Assembly: GCA_937951625.1 (NCBI GenBank) | Contig: CALFBP010000060.1 | Span: 1-64,000 of the forward strand | Origin: an uncultured Thermoguttaceae bacterium | Lineage (GTDB): Bacteria; Planctomycetota; Planctomycetia; Pirellulales; Thermoguttaceae | DNA: 64,000 nucleotides | Direction of reading: 5' to 3' | Shown here: positions 37,544 to 46,745 of the stretch, piece by piece | Numbering within the stretch: the stretch's first letter is position 1 | Layout: each line of letters begins with the position of its first letter | Notes under the pieces: model-generated | What the model saw: only the letters and a program-made list of their open reading frames with translations | The model's database searches: none | Told to the model about the DNA's origin: nothing | Position numbers and translations under genes: made by a program

Positions 37544-38740
37544 TTACAGCAGCCCTTCAAGAATCTCCGTAAGTTCCGCGTCGGAGAGGTCGCGGGGGTT
37601 GCCGCTCATGCTGCTGCCGCGGGAATCGCGCACGATGGCGGGGATTTGGTCTGACCGGACCCCGATCTGGGAAAGGCGTCGGGGCACGCCCACCCGATCG
37701 CATAAAGCGGAAACGGCGTCGATCAAAAAGTCCACCGCTGCGCCGGGCGAACGAAACGTACGATCGTGGAAAAGCCGTTGCGAGATTTGGGCAAGTTCGG
37801 CTTGACGCACGGAGCGATTCACCCGAAGGGCCACGGGCAGCAAAAGGGCGCAGGCCACGCCGTGGGCCACGCGGCAATGCACGCCCAGGGCGGCAGCCAC
37901 GCCGTGAGCCATGCCCAGGCCGGAATTGGCCAGGCACATTCCCGAAAGTAGGGCCGCATGAGCCATCGCCTCCCGAGCTGGCCGCGAGCCACCGTTCTCC
38001 ACCGCCTCGGCAATCGCCCCCCAAGCCCGCTGGAGTCCGTCCAGGGCCAACGCCTGGGGGATGGGTTGGGCCTTTCGGGAGATGAAGCTTTCGATCAGTT
38101 GCGTGATGGCGTCCATGCCGCTGGCCGCGGTGACGCTTCGTGGAACGGTCAGCGTCAATTCCGGATCAACCAGCGCCGTCCAAGGCATGATCTTCTCTGA
38201 ACGGAGACTCTTCTTGAACGGTGGATCGTAGCTGGAAATCACCGCATTGCGAGTGGCTTCGGCCCCCGTGCCCGCCGTGGTGGGCACCGCCAACACGGGA
38301 AGCGGGTCGGCACGCAGCTTCAAATCGCGGCCGACGTTTTCCAGATAATCCTTGACCGTGGGGCTTTCGTCGTTGGTGGCCATCGCGGCAACGGCCTTTC
38401 CCAAGTCGATGGCAGCCCCGCCTCCTACGGCCAGCACGAAATCGCCCGGCTGCGGTTTGTGTTCGCGGACCACGGCCGCCGCGTGGTCCACGTCGCCGAC
38501 CTCCGGTTCATGCTCGATCGTCGCCAAGACGACGGACCGCACGCCTTCCTTGGTCATTGACTCCAGCATCTGGCCGAGAATGCCGTTGACCACGAGCGTC
38601 TCGGCCCCGCATACGACGAACGCCCGGCGTCCCAACGCCCGCGACAGGCTTCCCAACTCGCGGCGACGCCCCCAACCGAAGACGATTCGCCGTGGGGCGA
38701 CGAATTCATACTGAACAGACGCCTCGCTTGCCATCGCCAC
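37544..38740 (-). CDS. iron-containing (group III) alcohol dehydrogenase
   Basis: The product has 398 residues. NAD(P)-binding GGGAAIDLGKAVA, the TTAGTGAEATRNAVI loop, and the metal-site helices GMDAITQLIESF, LGMAHGVAAALG and HCRVAHG are all present, giving the Asp and His ligands of the Fe/Zn site. It oxidises alcohols or reduces aldehydes with NAD(P)H; substrate range cannot be read from sequence. It is convergent with the kinase gene and stands alone. Confidence 0.88.
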   Translation of the reverse strand: MAMASEASVQYEFVAPRRIVFGWGRRRELGSLSRALGRRAFVVCGAETLVVNGILGQMLESMTKEGVRSVVLATIEHEPEVGDVDHAAAVVREHKPQPGDFVLAVGGGAAIDLGKAVAAMATNDESPTVKDYLENVGRDLKLRADPLPVLAVPTTAGTGAEATRNAVISSYDPPFKKSLRSEKIMPWTALVDPELTLTVPRSVTAASGMDAITQLIESFISRKAQPIPQALALDGLQRAWGAIAEAVENGGSRPAREAMAHAALLSGMCLANSGLGMAHGVAAALGVHCRVAHGVACALLLPVALRVNRSVRQAELAQISQRLFHDRTFRSPGAAVDFLIDAVSALCDRVGVPRRLSQIGVRSDQIPAIVRDSRGSSMSGNPRDLSDAELTEILEGLL

Positions 38741-38930
38741 TGCTCGACTTCACGCCGCAAACGGCGTTCAACAGAGTTCCTCTTTCCAACCGAGTCGATC
38801 CCGCGGCCTCCACGACCGACGGACCGATGTCATGACGCCACAGGCCGGCTTTCGGTGCTATGTCGCCGGCGCCGTCGCCTCAGTATAATGCTTCGGTTCC
38901 AACCTGGAACAGACCTTGGGGAGGGCCGCC

Positions 38931-40094
38931 ATGAGGATGCAATTGATGCTCCGTATCACGGGATGTTGGCTGGCGTGTTTGGCAATTTCGGCTGCGGGTG
39001 CCGACCACACGATCCCGGCCGCGGACACCGAGAGGGCGTCTCTTTTGGCCACGCTGCGGGCCGTGGGGCCGAACGGCGTCGGCCACCGCGAGGCGGCCCA
39101 GGCTTGGAAAGCCTTGTCTGGCGCCAACGCCACGGACTTGCCGGAAATCCTCAAGGGATTCGACGGCGCCAATCCCTTGGCCGCAAATTGGATTCGGGCA
39201 GCGGTCGACGCGATTGCCGAGCGGCACTTGCAGCGTGGCGGGAAGCTCCCCACCGCGGAACTGGAAAAATTCGTCTTAGACAGGTCGCACGATTCCCGGG
39301 CCCGTCGGCTGGCCTACGAGTGGTTGCTCCGCGTGGACGCCTCGGCTGCGGATCGCTTGATTCCCCAGATGCTCGACGACCCAGGCTGGGAGTTCCGCCG
39401 GGACGCCGTGGAACGTCTCCTTCGCCAAGCGGCGGAGCTCCTCGAGGCCAAACGCTCCCCCGAGGCCGTCGCCATCTACCGTCAAGCCCTCGACGCGGCG
39501 CGAGAGCGGGATCAAATCGACCTCATCGCCCAACGTCTCCGCAGTCTGGGAGAAAAAGTGGATTTGGCCCGGCAACTCGGCTACCTGATGCGGTGGAAGA
39601 TCATCGGGCCGTTCGACGACGTGGGCGGCAAAGGGTTCGACGCGGTTTATCCGCCGGAGCTGGAAATCCGCTTCGACGCCCAATACGAAGGCAAGACAGG
39701 GACCGTCGGCTGGAAGGACTTCGTGTGCCAAGATGATTACGGCACCGTGGACCTCAACCGGGGCCTCGTCGAAATCAAAGAAGCGGCGGGATATGCGACG
39801 ACCGAGTTCATCTCTGACCGAGAGCGGAAGGTCCTGTTTCGGTTGACCTCCGACAACGCCGTAAAGGTTTGGCTCAACGGCGCTCTGGTGGCGTCCTACA
39901 AAATCTATCACGGCGGAACCCAGCCCGATCAATACCAAGATTCGGCCGTCTTGCGTCCAGGCCGCAACGTGATCCTGGTGAAGGTGTGCCAGAACGAATT
40001 GAAACAGGATTGGGCCAGGGCGTGGGATTTTCGGCTTCGCATTGTGGACCTCGACGGCAAGCCGGTCCTTTCGGGCGACGAGGGCCGCAAGTAA
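38931..40094 (+). CDS. exported helical-repeat protein with C-terminal jelly-roll-like domain
   Basis: The product is about 387 residues with a signal peptide (MLRITGCWLACLAISAAGAD). The first half is all-helical with HEAT-like repeats (AYEWLLRVDASAADRLIPQML, then DDPGWEFRRDAVERLLRQAA). The second half begins WKIIGPFDDVGGKGFDAVYPPE and contains VKVWLNGALVASYKIY, typical of beta-sandwich domains found in planctomycete exported proteins. ATG 38931 follows GGGAGG. A TATAAT at 38884-38889 is a likely -10 box. Function unknown. Confidence 0.7.
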   Translation: MRMQLMLRITGCWLACLAISAAGADHTIPAADTERASLLATLRAVGPNGVGHREAAQAWKALSGANATDLPEILKGFDGANPLAANWIRAAVDAIAERHLQRGGKLPTAELEKFVLDRSHDSRARRLAYEWLLRVDASAADRLIPQMLDDPGWEFRRDAVERLLRQAAELLEAKRSPEAVAIYRQALDAARERDQIDLIAQRLRSLGEKVDLARQLGYLMRWKIIGPFDDVGGKGFDAVYPPELEIRFDAQYEGKTGTVGWKDFVCQDDYGTVDLNRGLVEIKEAAGYATTEFISDRERKVLFRLTSDNAVKVWLNGALVASYKIYHGGTQPDQYQDSAVLRPGRNVILVKVCQNELKQDWARAWDFRLRIVDLDGKPVLSGDEGRK

Positions 40095-40186
40095 GGGCCA
40101 CGCTTGATCTCGACAGAGCGCGGTCGGTTTGGCCCTCTCTTGGCCAACCTGATCCCTCGAAAGATTTTCGAGAGGCGTCCTCGGGC

Positions 40187-41464
40187 CTAGAACCGGGCCT
40201 GAACCCCGCTGATCAGCTCGATGAACTCGCGGTTCGACTTGAACTTGGCGAGTTGGGCGGTGAGCTGTTCCATGGCGTCGACCGGGTGCATGGTGGAAAG
40301 CGTGCGGCGCAGCATGGTCACGGCGTGGAGCGTCTCGGGTGGGAGGAGCTTTTCCTCGCGGCGGGTGCCGGATTGCGTGATGTCGATGGCCGGCCAGACG
40401 CGGCGATCCGCCAAGCGTCGGTCCAGCACCAGCTCCATGTTGCCCGTTCCTTTGAACTCCTGAAAGATCAGCTCGTCCATGCGGCTGCCCGTGTCGATCA
40501 AGGCCGTGCCCACGATGGTCAGGGAGCCGCCCTCCTCGAAGAGCCGGGCGGTGGCGAAGAGCTTCTTCGGGATGTCCATGGCCTTGATGTCCACGCCGCC
40601 GGACATGGTTCGCCCCGTGTTGCCCACCCACTTGTTGAAGGCCCTGGCGAGTCGAGTGATGGAGTCCAGGAGCAGGAACACGTCTTTGCCCATCTCGGCC
40701 AAGCGGCGGCAACGCTCGACAATGAGCTGCGACAGACGCACATGGCTTTCGATGTCGCGATCCAAGCTGCTGGCGACGACCTCGCCCGGCACCGCCCGAC
40801 GCATGTCGGTTACTTCCTCTGGACGTTCGTCGATCAACAACATCACCAACTTGACATCTGGGTAGTTCTTGCCGATCGCTTGGCTGATGTGCTGCAAGAG
40901 GATCGTCTTGCCCGTGCGCGGTGGGGCGACGATCAACGCGCGTTGTCCCTTCCCCAAGGGCGTGAGGAGGTCCATGACCCGGGTGGTCAACGGCGTGGGC
41001 CCGGTTTCCAGGCGGTACCAGAACTCGGGATTGATGGGCGTGAGTTGATCGAACGTCTTCACCTTGGGATACTCTTCCGGCGGCAAGCCGTCCACATCGA
41101 AGATCTCGCGAAGCCGCGGACCTTGCTGCTTGCGGCCAGGCTGGACCAGGCCCCGAATCAGGACGCCTTCGCGCAGCCCGAACTTCTCGATCATGCTGCC
41201 GGGCACGAAGGGGTCGGTCAACTGGCGGATGTAATTGGAAGCCGGATCGCGAAGGAAGCCGTAACCGTTGGGGTGCATTTCCAGCACGCCGCCACCCTCT
41301 TGAAGCGGTCCTTCCTCGCCGTTTTCCGATGGCTCAGGCTCGCGGCCATTGCCCGCCACTGGCTGGAGACTACTTTCGCGAGGCAGTCGCGTCCGTCCGT
41401 GACGCCCTTGGGTGCCGTATCCGTTACGTACCCCTCGAACCCGTCCCCGTCTTTTCTTTGACAT
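40187..41464 (-). CDS. rho: transcription termination factor Rho
   Basis: The product is about 425 residues. The N-terminal RNA-binding domain has GVLEMHPNGYGFLRDP. The ATPase domain has Walker A APPRTGKT (usually APPKAGKT), LIDERPEEVTDM and DVFLLLDSITRLARA as Walker B, plus the Q/R-loop region TGRTMSGGVDI and the C-terminal MDELIFQEFKGTGNMEL. Rho is the hexameric helicase that ends transcription. ATG 41464 gives a normal basic N-terminus; the track start at 41512 does not. It has a long upstream leader region. Confidence 0.97.
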   Translation of the reverse strand: MSKKRRGRVRGVRNGYGTQGRHGRTRLPRESSLQPVAGNGREPEPSENGEEGPLQEGGGVLEMHPNGYGFLRDPASNYIRQLTDPFVPGSMIEKFGLREGVLIRGLVQPGRKQQGPRLREIFDVDGLPPEEYPKVKTFDQLTPINPEFWYRLETGPTPLTTRVMDLLTPLGKGQRALIVAPPRTGKTILLQHISQAIGKNYPDVKLVMLLIDERPEEVTDMRRAVPGEVVASSLDRDIESHVRLSQLIVERCRRLAEMGKDVFLLLDSITRLARAFNKWVGNTGRTMSGGVDIKAMDIPKKLFATARLFEEGGSLTIVGTALIDTGSRMDELIFQEFKGTGNMELVLDRRLADRRVWPAIDITQSGTRREEKLLPPETLHAVTMLRRTLSTMHPVDAMEQLTAQLAKFKSNREFIELISGVQARF

Positions 41465-42108
41465 GAGAACACCAATCCACCTTTGACTTGCCGCGCTGCA
41501 ACCGCGCAACACTGTCCTTGCACTCGGGACTATCCGAATCCAGCGCGGAACCTCTCCACGGCGCTAGACCGCGTGAGGTAAGTAAGAAATTCAATTCCCG
41601 TCCGACGACGAAATTGGGGGCCAAGCAAGAACCTGCCCGTGTACGACCTATTACGGGTTTTCTAATGGCTTACTGAGGCCCACGAACCCATCCTGGGATG
41701 CTCATTCGCTCAGGCTGGCCAAATTAATCAGCAGAAAGCTCAGGTCGAGAAGCCTCCACTGACGCCACCACAAGTCGCACCTGCGGCGGAAACGGCCCGA
41801 GATCCAAGATTGTAGGCGTCGTAACGCCCATCTGCCCGGCAGGACTCAAAGCTACTGGTATCTTAACAACCCGTCGACTTCTGTCAAGCTTCCCGTGAAA
41901 TTTCTCGTCCTGTCGATGACCATTGCGATATACCCTATTTTTCCGCCCCGTTCAAGGGGAAAAACCGTTTTCACGACTGGTATACCTGAAAAATCCATAA
42001 ATATGACGTAAGCCGCAATTTTTTCCCAAGATACGCGACCTATCCGTCCGATAGACAACTGGGTACAAAGCAGACACTTCCACCTTGGGGGGGATGGGAG
42101 CGGGGAAC
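41465..42108. other. 644-base divergent spacer between rho and the thioredoxin-fold gene
   Basis: No gene recognised. The middle part is AT-rich and contains TTTTTCCG-CCCC-GTTCAA-GGGG-AAAAA (41938-41963), an imperfect inverted repeat, and GGTATACC, an 8-bp palindrome near 41980. Rho genes often have long autoregulated leaders; that would lie on the minus strand here. This is inference. Confidence 0.35.
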
Positions 42109-43374
42109 ATGCGGGCAAGACGGTTCGGAGTGGGATTGTTTTTATGGGGCATAGTCACGGCCGCCTCGGCATCGGCCCAATCGGCTATCCCGTGGCAAGC
42201 CAGTCTAGAAGAAGCCAAGCAAATTTCCGCGCAGACCAACCGGCCATTGCTCGTCCATTTTTGGACCGAAACGTGCGGACCTTGCATGCGTATGGAGCGC
42301 GAAGTCTTTTCCCGGCCCGAGGTGGCCGACGCGATCCGCGCCAACTACATTCCCGTCCGGATCAACGTCCTAAAGTATCCAAACCTTGCCCGGCAGTATG
42401 GCGTCACCGCTTGGCCGACCGAGATCATCCTCAGCCCCACAGGCGAGGTCATTGAACGAAAAATTGGGGCCGCCGATGCTGCTCAGTACCTCGCACTGCT
42501 GAATCAGGTCGCGACCAGAACCCGGGCCAGCGGGATGCCACCCCAAGTGGCCCAGGGAGCCAGCCCTCCCGTTTATGATACTAGCCCAGGCTTTGGACAG
42601 GCGGCCGGACGCGTACCTCCCAGCAACGTTCGCCCCCAGGTCGCCTACGGTCAGGAGGCGTTCCCAACACCAGCGTTTGATCCGCGTGAACGCGACGCCG
42701 CGATACCACCAAACGCATCGGGCGGTATCCCGTCTGGTGGACGACCACCGGCTCAAGGGGCCTCGCAACCTTGGCAGCCGGAGATCGCTCAATGGAATCG
42801 CGGTGGAATGCCAAGCGCGAATCCTGGCTACAATCCCGGACTGGGCGAGGGTCCGCGTCCTCAGCAGACGGCGCCTCCAAAGGACCAGTATCATTCACCC
42901 TACGGGATCGGATATCAATCGCATCCTCCTGCTGGTGTGAGTCAAGCTTCGCCATCGGGGACCACGGCGGGCGGTCCGCCTGAGCGACCGCTGTTGTCAG
43001 CCCAGCCAGAAATCCCGCCCTTAGGGCTGGAGGGCTATTGTCCGGTGACACTCCTGGAGCAAGAGCGATGGGTCCGGGGCGACCCGCGCCATGGCGTGAT
43101 CCACCGTGGCCGCACCTATCTTTTCGCGGGAGCGGAAGAGGCCAAACGCTTTTTTGCTGATCCTGACCGCTATGCGCCGGTCCTTTCTGGAATCGACGTG
43201 GTCGTGGCGGTAGAAGAGAACCGGCAGGTTCCGGGGAAGCGGGAATACGGCGCTTGGTACGAAGGGCGGATGTATCTGTTCTCGTCCGAGGACTCGTTCC
43301 GTAAGTTTGATCGGGATCCATCGCGATACGCTGCCGCGGCAAGCCAGGTCGCTCAGGCCTCGCCACGTCGTTAA
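42109..43374 (+). CDS. exported thioredoxin-fold protein with C-terminal YHS-like repeats
   Basis: The product is about 421 residues. A signal peptide (VGLFLWGIVTAASASAQ) precedes a thioredoxin domain with WTETCGPCMRM (CGPC) and cis-Pro region AWPTEIIL. A Pro/Gly/Gln-rich linker (about 140-290) follows. The C-terminal part has LEGYCPVTLLEQERWVRGDP and HRGRTYLFAGAEEAKRFFADPDRYAP, then a second similar segment GAWYEGRMYLFSSEDSFRKFDRDPSRYA; these resemble YHS-type metal-binding domains, the first with its Cys. ATG 42109 follows GGAGCGGGG. It is probably periplasmic, with a redox or metal-handling role. Confidence 0.75.
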   Translation: MRARRFGVGLFLWGIVTAASASAQSAIPWQASLEEAKQISAQTNRPLLVHFWTETCGPCMRMEREVFSRPEVADAIRANYIPVRINVLKYPNLARQYGVTAWPTEIILSPTGEVIERKIGAADAAQYLALLNQVATRTRASGMPPQVAQGASPPVYDTSPGFGQAAGRVPPSNVRPQVAYGQEAFPTPAFDPRERDAAIPPNASGGIPSGGRPPAQGASQPWQPEIAQWNRGGMPSANPGYNPGLGEGPRPQQTAPPKDQYHSPYGIGYQSHPPAGVSQASPSGTTAGGPPERPLLSAQPEIPPLGLEGYCPVTLLEQERWVRGDPRHGVIHRGRTYLFAGAEEAKRFFADPDRYAPVLSGIDVVVAVEENRQVPGKREYGAWYEGRMYLFSSEDSFRKFDRDPSRYAAAASQVAQASPRR

Positions 43375-43833
43375 CTCGCCCCCTCCAGCCTCGCCTCTTT
43401 TTGGGTATCGAATATTTATTTTACCCGTCAGCGATGCACTCTCGGCCGTATCGCCCCTCGCATATAAGCTTGGGAAAGCGGATCGTTGGTCAGCCCTCAG
43501 CCAGCGGGATGTTCTTGGCCAGCAACTAGCCAACAAACTTAGTCGTAGAGGCGACCGCCACGCGAGGTGGATCATGCCACTTCCACTCCCGACGGTGCGA
43601 GTAGATCGGTAAACGAAGCCCCGGACGGGACCAACCCCCTTGAGGCACCGACCCGCGGTGGACCGCGCGCAGCTTGGTTTCTCCTCTTTGACGCCAGCGA
43701 GAAACCAATTGGGAAAAAAACCGGTAAACCTTGAGGGCTTCTCGCAGACGCTCGCCGGTTGGCAATGCTGATAAATCCGGGCTTGATCAACCAAGGCGTC
43801 GAAGGGCGGTGCTACGGGCCTTGCGTCCCTAGG
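43375..43833. other. spacer before pdxJ without a recognised gene
   Basis: Only short ORFs occur here. A minus-strand frame at 43526-43765 has a plausible basic composition but no family match or ribosome site. Confidence 0.35.
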
Positions 43834-43861
43834 TTGCAGGCCTGCTTGGGCCCGTTATAAT
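43834..43861 (+). promoter_or_regulatory. sigma70-type promoter of pdxJ-dapA
   Basis: TTGCAG and a perfect TATAAT are separated by 16 bases. The expected start near 43868 leaves a leader of about 50 bases to ATG 43917. Confidence 0.6.
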
Positions 43862-43916
43862 CACGCCGAAGATTCGCGGAAAAGTGCGCTAGGCCCTCGG
43901 ATCTTGGGTAAAAGAT

Positions 43917-44645
43917 ATGGCCATCCTAGGGGTGAATATCGATCACGTGGCAACCCTTCGTCAGGCCCGGCGGACGTACGAGCCGGACCCTGTCTGGGCG
44001 GCTGCCTTGGCTGAACTCGGCGGCGCCGACGGAATCACGCTGCATTTACGAGAGGATCGCCGTCACATTCAAGATCGGGACCTGGAAATTCTTCGACGCA
44101 CCGTGACCGTAAAACTGAACCTGGAAATGGCCTGCAACCAGGAGATCCTGGAAATCGCCTGCCGGGTGCGGCCCGATCAGGCCACGCTGGTTCCAGAGCG
44201 GAGGGAGGAGGTAACCACAGAAGGGGGACTGGATGTTGTCGGCAACTTCGCCCGCGTCTCCGAAGTAGTGAAGACGCTTCGCGATCATGGCGTCTCGGTC
44301 AGCCTGTTCTTGGATCCTGAGGCATGTCAGATCGAAGCTGCGGCGAAGCTCGAAGCCGATGCCGTGGAATTGCATACCGGTCGATATGCTTTGGCCAAGC
44401 CAGGGCCCCAGCGCGATCAAGAGCTTGCCGCCTTGGTGACAGCCGGGAGCTTGGTTCGATCGGCAGGGATGACACTTCACGCCGGTCATGGGCTGAATTA
44501 CCAGAATGTACGTCCCATTGTAGCCATTCCCGAAATGCACGAATTGAACATCGGCCACAGTATTGTTGCCCGGGCCGTGATGGTCGGTTTTCAGCAAGCC
44601 GTCCGGGAAATGAAAGAGTTGGTGAGCCATGCCTACCCGAGCTGA
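43917..44645 (+). CDS. pdxJ: pyridoxine 5'-phosphate synthase (PdxJ)
   Basis: The product has 242 residues, the normal length. It condenses 3-amino-2-oxopropyl phosphate with deoxyxylulose 5-phosphate to form pyridoxine 5'-phosphate. The family is clear from [15 protein letters not shown] at the N-terminus, [16 protein letters not shown], the ELHTGRYA segment, and [11 protein letters not shown] with the phosphate-binding histidine region. It overlaps dapA by 17 bases, so the two genes are co-translated. Confidence 0.95.
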   Translation: MAILGVNIDHVATLRQARRTYEPDPVWAAALAELGGADGITLHLREDRRHIQDRDLEILRRTVTVKLNLEMACNQEILEIACRVRPDQATLVPERREEVTTEGGLDVVGNFARVSEVVKTLRDHGVSVSLFLDPEACQIEAAAKLEADAVELHTGRYALAKPGPQRDQELAALVTAGSLVRSAGMTLHAGHGLNYQNVRPIVAIPEMHELNIGHSIVARAVMVGFQQAVREMKELVSHAYPS

Positions 44646-45525
44646 ACAATTCTCTGGACTCTCCGTTGCCTTGATCACGCCGTTCCGGGACGGACAGGTG
44701 GACCTCCACGCTCTTAAAGAGCAAGTCGAATTCCAGATCGAGGCGGGGACCACGTGCGTTTGTCCCGTGGGCACGACCGGGGAATCGCCCACCCTATCCC
44801 ACGCGGAGCACGAACGCGTGATCGCCGCCGTGGTGCAGGCGGCGGCGGGAAGAATCAAGGTGATGCCCGGCACCGGCTCGAACAGCACGGCCGAGGCATT
44901 GCGTCTGACGAAATGGGCAGCGAAGAGCGGGGCTGACGCAGCCTTGGTGGTTGCTCCCTACTACAACAAACCCACCCAAGAGGGGTTTTATCAACACTAC
45001 AAGGCCCTCGCCGAAGCAGTTGACATCCCCATTTGCGTTTACAACATCCCTGGTCGAACGGGTAAAAATATCGAGCCTGAGACCATCGCTCGATTGGCCG
45101 AATTGCCCAACATCGCCATGGTCAAAGAGGCCTCTGGTTCTATGGACCAAGCATCGCAAATCATTGCAATGACCGATCTTACCGTTCTCAGTGGAGACGA
45201 TAGCCTGACTCTGCCGCTGCTGGCGATCGGGGGGCGTGGGGTTATCTCTGTCGTGGGGAACATCGTGCCCAGAGATATGATCGCCTTATGTCGGGCATTT
45301 GAGTCGGGAGATATCGCCGAGGCTCAACGCTGGCACAAAAAACTGTTCCCCCTCTGCCGCGACATGTTAGGGCTGGCCACCAACCCCATCCCCATCAAGG
45401 CGGCCATGGCCCTGCTCGGCCGCGACACAGGCGAACTCCGCTTGCCATTGACTCCGCTCTCGTCCGAGCAGGAGGCAAGACTCCGAAAAACACTTGCTGG
45501 CTATGGGTTGTCGGTCCCGACCTGA
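44629..45525 (+). CDS. dapA: 4-hydroxy-tetrahydrodipicolinate synthase (DapA)
   Basis: The product has 298 residues. It condenses pyruvate with aspartate semialdehyde in the first step towards diaminopimelate and lysine. Lys166 in MVKEASG forms the Schiff base, Tyr138 in YNIPGRTG and the GTTGE loop (Thr49/Thr50) complete the active site, and Arg143 binds the substrate carboxylate. It is in an operon with pdxJ. With dapL at 11535-12770 the window holds two steps of the same route. Confidence 0.93.
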   Translation: MPTRAEQFSGLSVALITPFRDGQVDLHALKEQVEFQIEAGTTCVCPVGTTGESPTLSHAEHERVIAAVVQAAAGRIKVMPGTGSNSTAEALRLTKWAAKSGADAALVVAPYYNKPTQEGFYQHYKALAEAVDIPICVYNIPGRTGKNIEPETIARLAELPNIAMVKEASGSMDQASQIIAMTDLTVLSGDDSLTLPLLAIGGRGVISVVGNIVPRDMIALCRAFESGDIAEAQRWHKKLFPLCRDMLGLATNPIPIKAAMALLGRDTGELRLPLTPLSSEQEARLRKTLAGYGLSVPT

Positions 45526-45997
45526 GCAAGTGCGCGGTTTTTGCGGTATAGTCTCGTTGCGCTGGCCGGAAGGGACGGAAAGCAAGCCTGGGCGTTTTGT
45601 CATGACGGCAAGGCGCGTTTTGCGTGGTCTCGGCGCCTCGCGTGCCGATTGAACTGCCCAGTGTGTCGCCGTTCTAGTTAGCAGGTTCAACTCTGGCGTG
45701 GTTCTCACAGTGTCTATGGGGCTGGGCTGGGCAGAGATTCCGAGACTTCATGGATTGTGGCCGACGATGGCTCCACGTTAGAGACCGCTTGGATGGTTCA
45801 GTGAGTCCGTCGTGCAACGGGACTCGAGATTCGTCACGCTTGGCAGGAACCATGCCTCGATCATGGAGGCAAAACATGTTGCCGGTCCATCCTTCTGACG
45901 AGCATGGGCTTGGGCGGTGACGACCGTGAGCTGGGGCATCGACTTACCGACCCCTGGAAGCGTGGAAAGCGAACCCGTCAATCTTTCCTTAGCCAGT
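45526..45997. other. spacer before the regulator gene
   Basis: Only short, unsupported ORFs on both strands. No RNA gene or repeat recognised. It ends at the promoter listed next. Confidence 0.4.
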
Positions 45998-46026
45998 TTG
46001 CATTCGGCGGGCAAAAGCGTTATTAT
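45998..46026 (+). promoter_or_regulatory. sigma70-type promoter of the regulator-cytochrome operon
   Basis: TTGCAT and TATTAT are separated by exactly 17 bases. It lies inside the 5' part of the ORF-track frame 45917-46744, so the true start should be the ATG at 46106. Confidence 0.6.
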
Positions 46027-46105
46027 CAGTTTTGACAGAAACAATGGGGAGACGTCCTCCGCGAGGCTTCATCCCGCAGGGGACTTGAGACGAGGCGCGA
46101 ACAAA

Positions 46106-46744
46106 ATGCCCGAGACCTTGGTGAGTCCAGCAGGAGTGCGGATTCTTCGGCTTCTCGTGGGAAAGCCGCCGCAGACGATTTCCCAGCTAATCCGCGAGAT
46201 CGGGGTGACGCGAACCGCGGTGTCGGAGCAGCTTAACGAGTTGGTGGCGGCCGGTTTGGTGGTTCGGACGATGGAACGTCTGCCGGGCCGCGGCCGACCG
46301 CGCTACTTGTATGCCGCCACGACGAACGCCTTGATGCTTCTGTTTTCGCGGGGACAAGAACTGGTCATTCCGTCGATTTGGCGGGCCATCGAGCAAACCG
46401 GCGGGGGCGAGTTGACGAAGAAGGTCCTGAAGCGGGCAGCGCAATCCGTGGTCGATCATTACCGGCCGCGAATCACCGGCAGGACGGTGCGCGAGCGGCT
46501 TCACCAGATCGCCGAGGTATGGTCCGAAGAGGGACACTTGGTCGACGTGATCGAAGACCAAGGCCGCCTCTTATTGCGCAAACGCAGTTGCGGCTTCGTC
46601 AGCATGTTCGAGGAAAGCCGCACGATTTGTAGCCTCGACATAGAAGTGATTTCCAGCCTGGCGCAGGTTTCGCTGAAGCAAGTCGAGTGCCGCCATGACG
46701 GCGCTCCCTGCTGCACGTTCGAAGTCGTTTCCGCGGGAAAGTAG
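46106..46744 (+). CDS. winged-helix regulator with C-terminal Cys motif (SufR/ArsR-like)
   Basis: The product is about 212 residues. Residues about 5-70 are a winged helix-turn-helix (RILRLLVGKPPQTISQLIREIGVTRTAVSEQL). The central region is helical. The C-terminal part ends VSLKQVECRHDGAPCCTFEV, a Cys-containing pattern seen in SufR-like and V4R-type sensors, so Fe-S cluster or metal sensing is possible. ATG 46106 has GAGG upstream and follows the promoter. The cytochrome gene starts 2 bases after its stop, so it likely controls that gene and itself. Confidence 0.75.
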   Translation: MPETLVSPAGVRILRLLVGKPPQTISQLIREIGVTRTAVSEQLNELVAAGLVVRTMERLPGRGRPRYLYAATTNALMLLFSRGQELVIPSIWRAIEQTGGGELTKKVLKRAAQSVVDHYRPRITGRTVRERLHQIAEVWSEEGHLVDVIEDQGRLLLRKRSCGFVSMFEESRTICSLDIEVISSLAQVSLKQVECRHDGAPCCTFEVVSAGK

Positions 46745-46745
46745 G

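Noticed and set aside
41938-41963. Intrinsic terminator in the rho/thioredoxin spacer
   Set aside because: The GGGG/CCCC hairpin has no U-tract on the 3' side on either strand; it is more likely a binding site or chance.
43526-43765. 79-aa minus-strand ORF upstream of pdxJ
   Set aside because: No family features, no ribosome site and no supporting neighbour; its basic composition alone is not enough.
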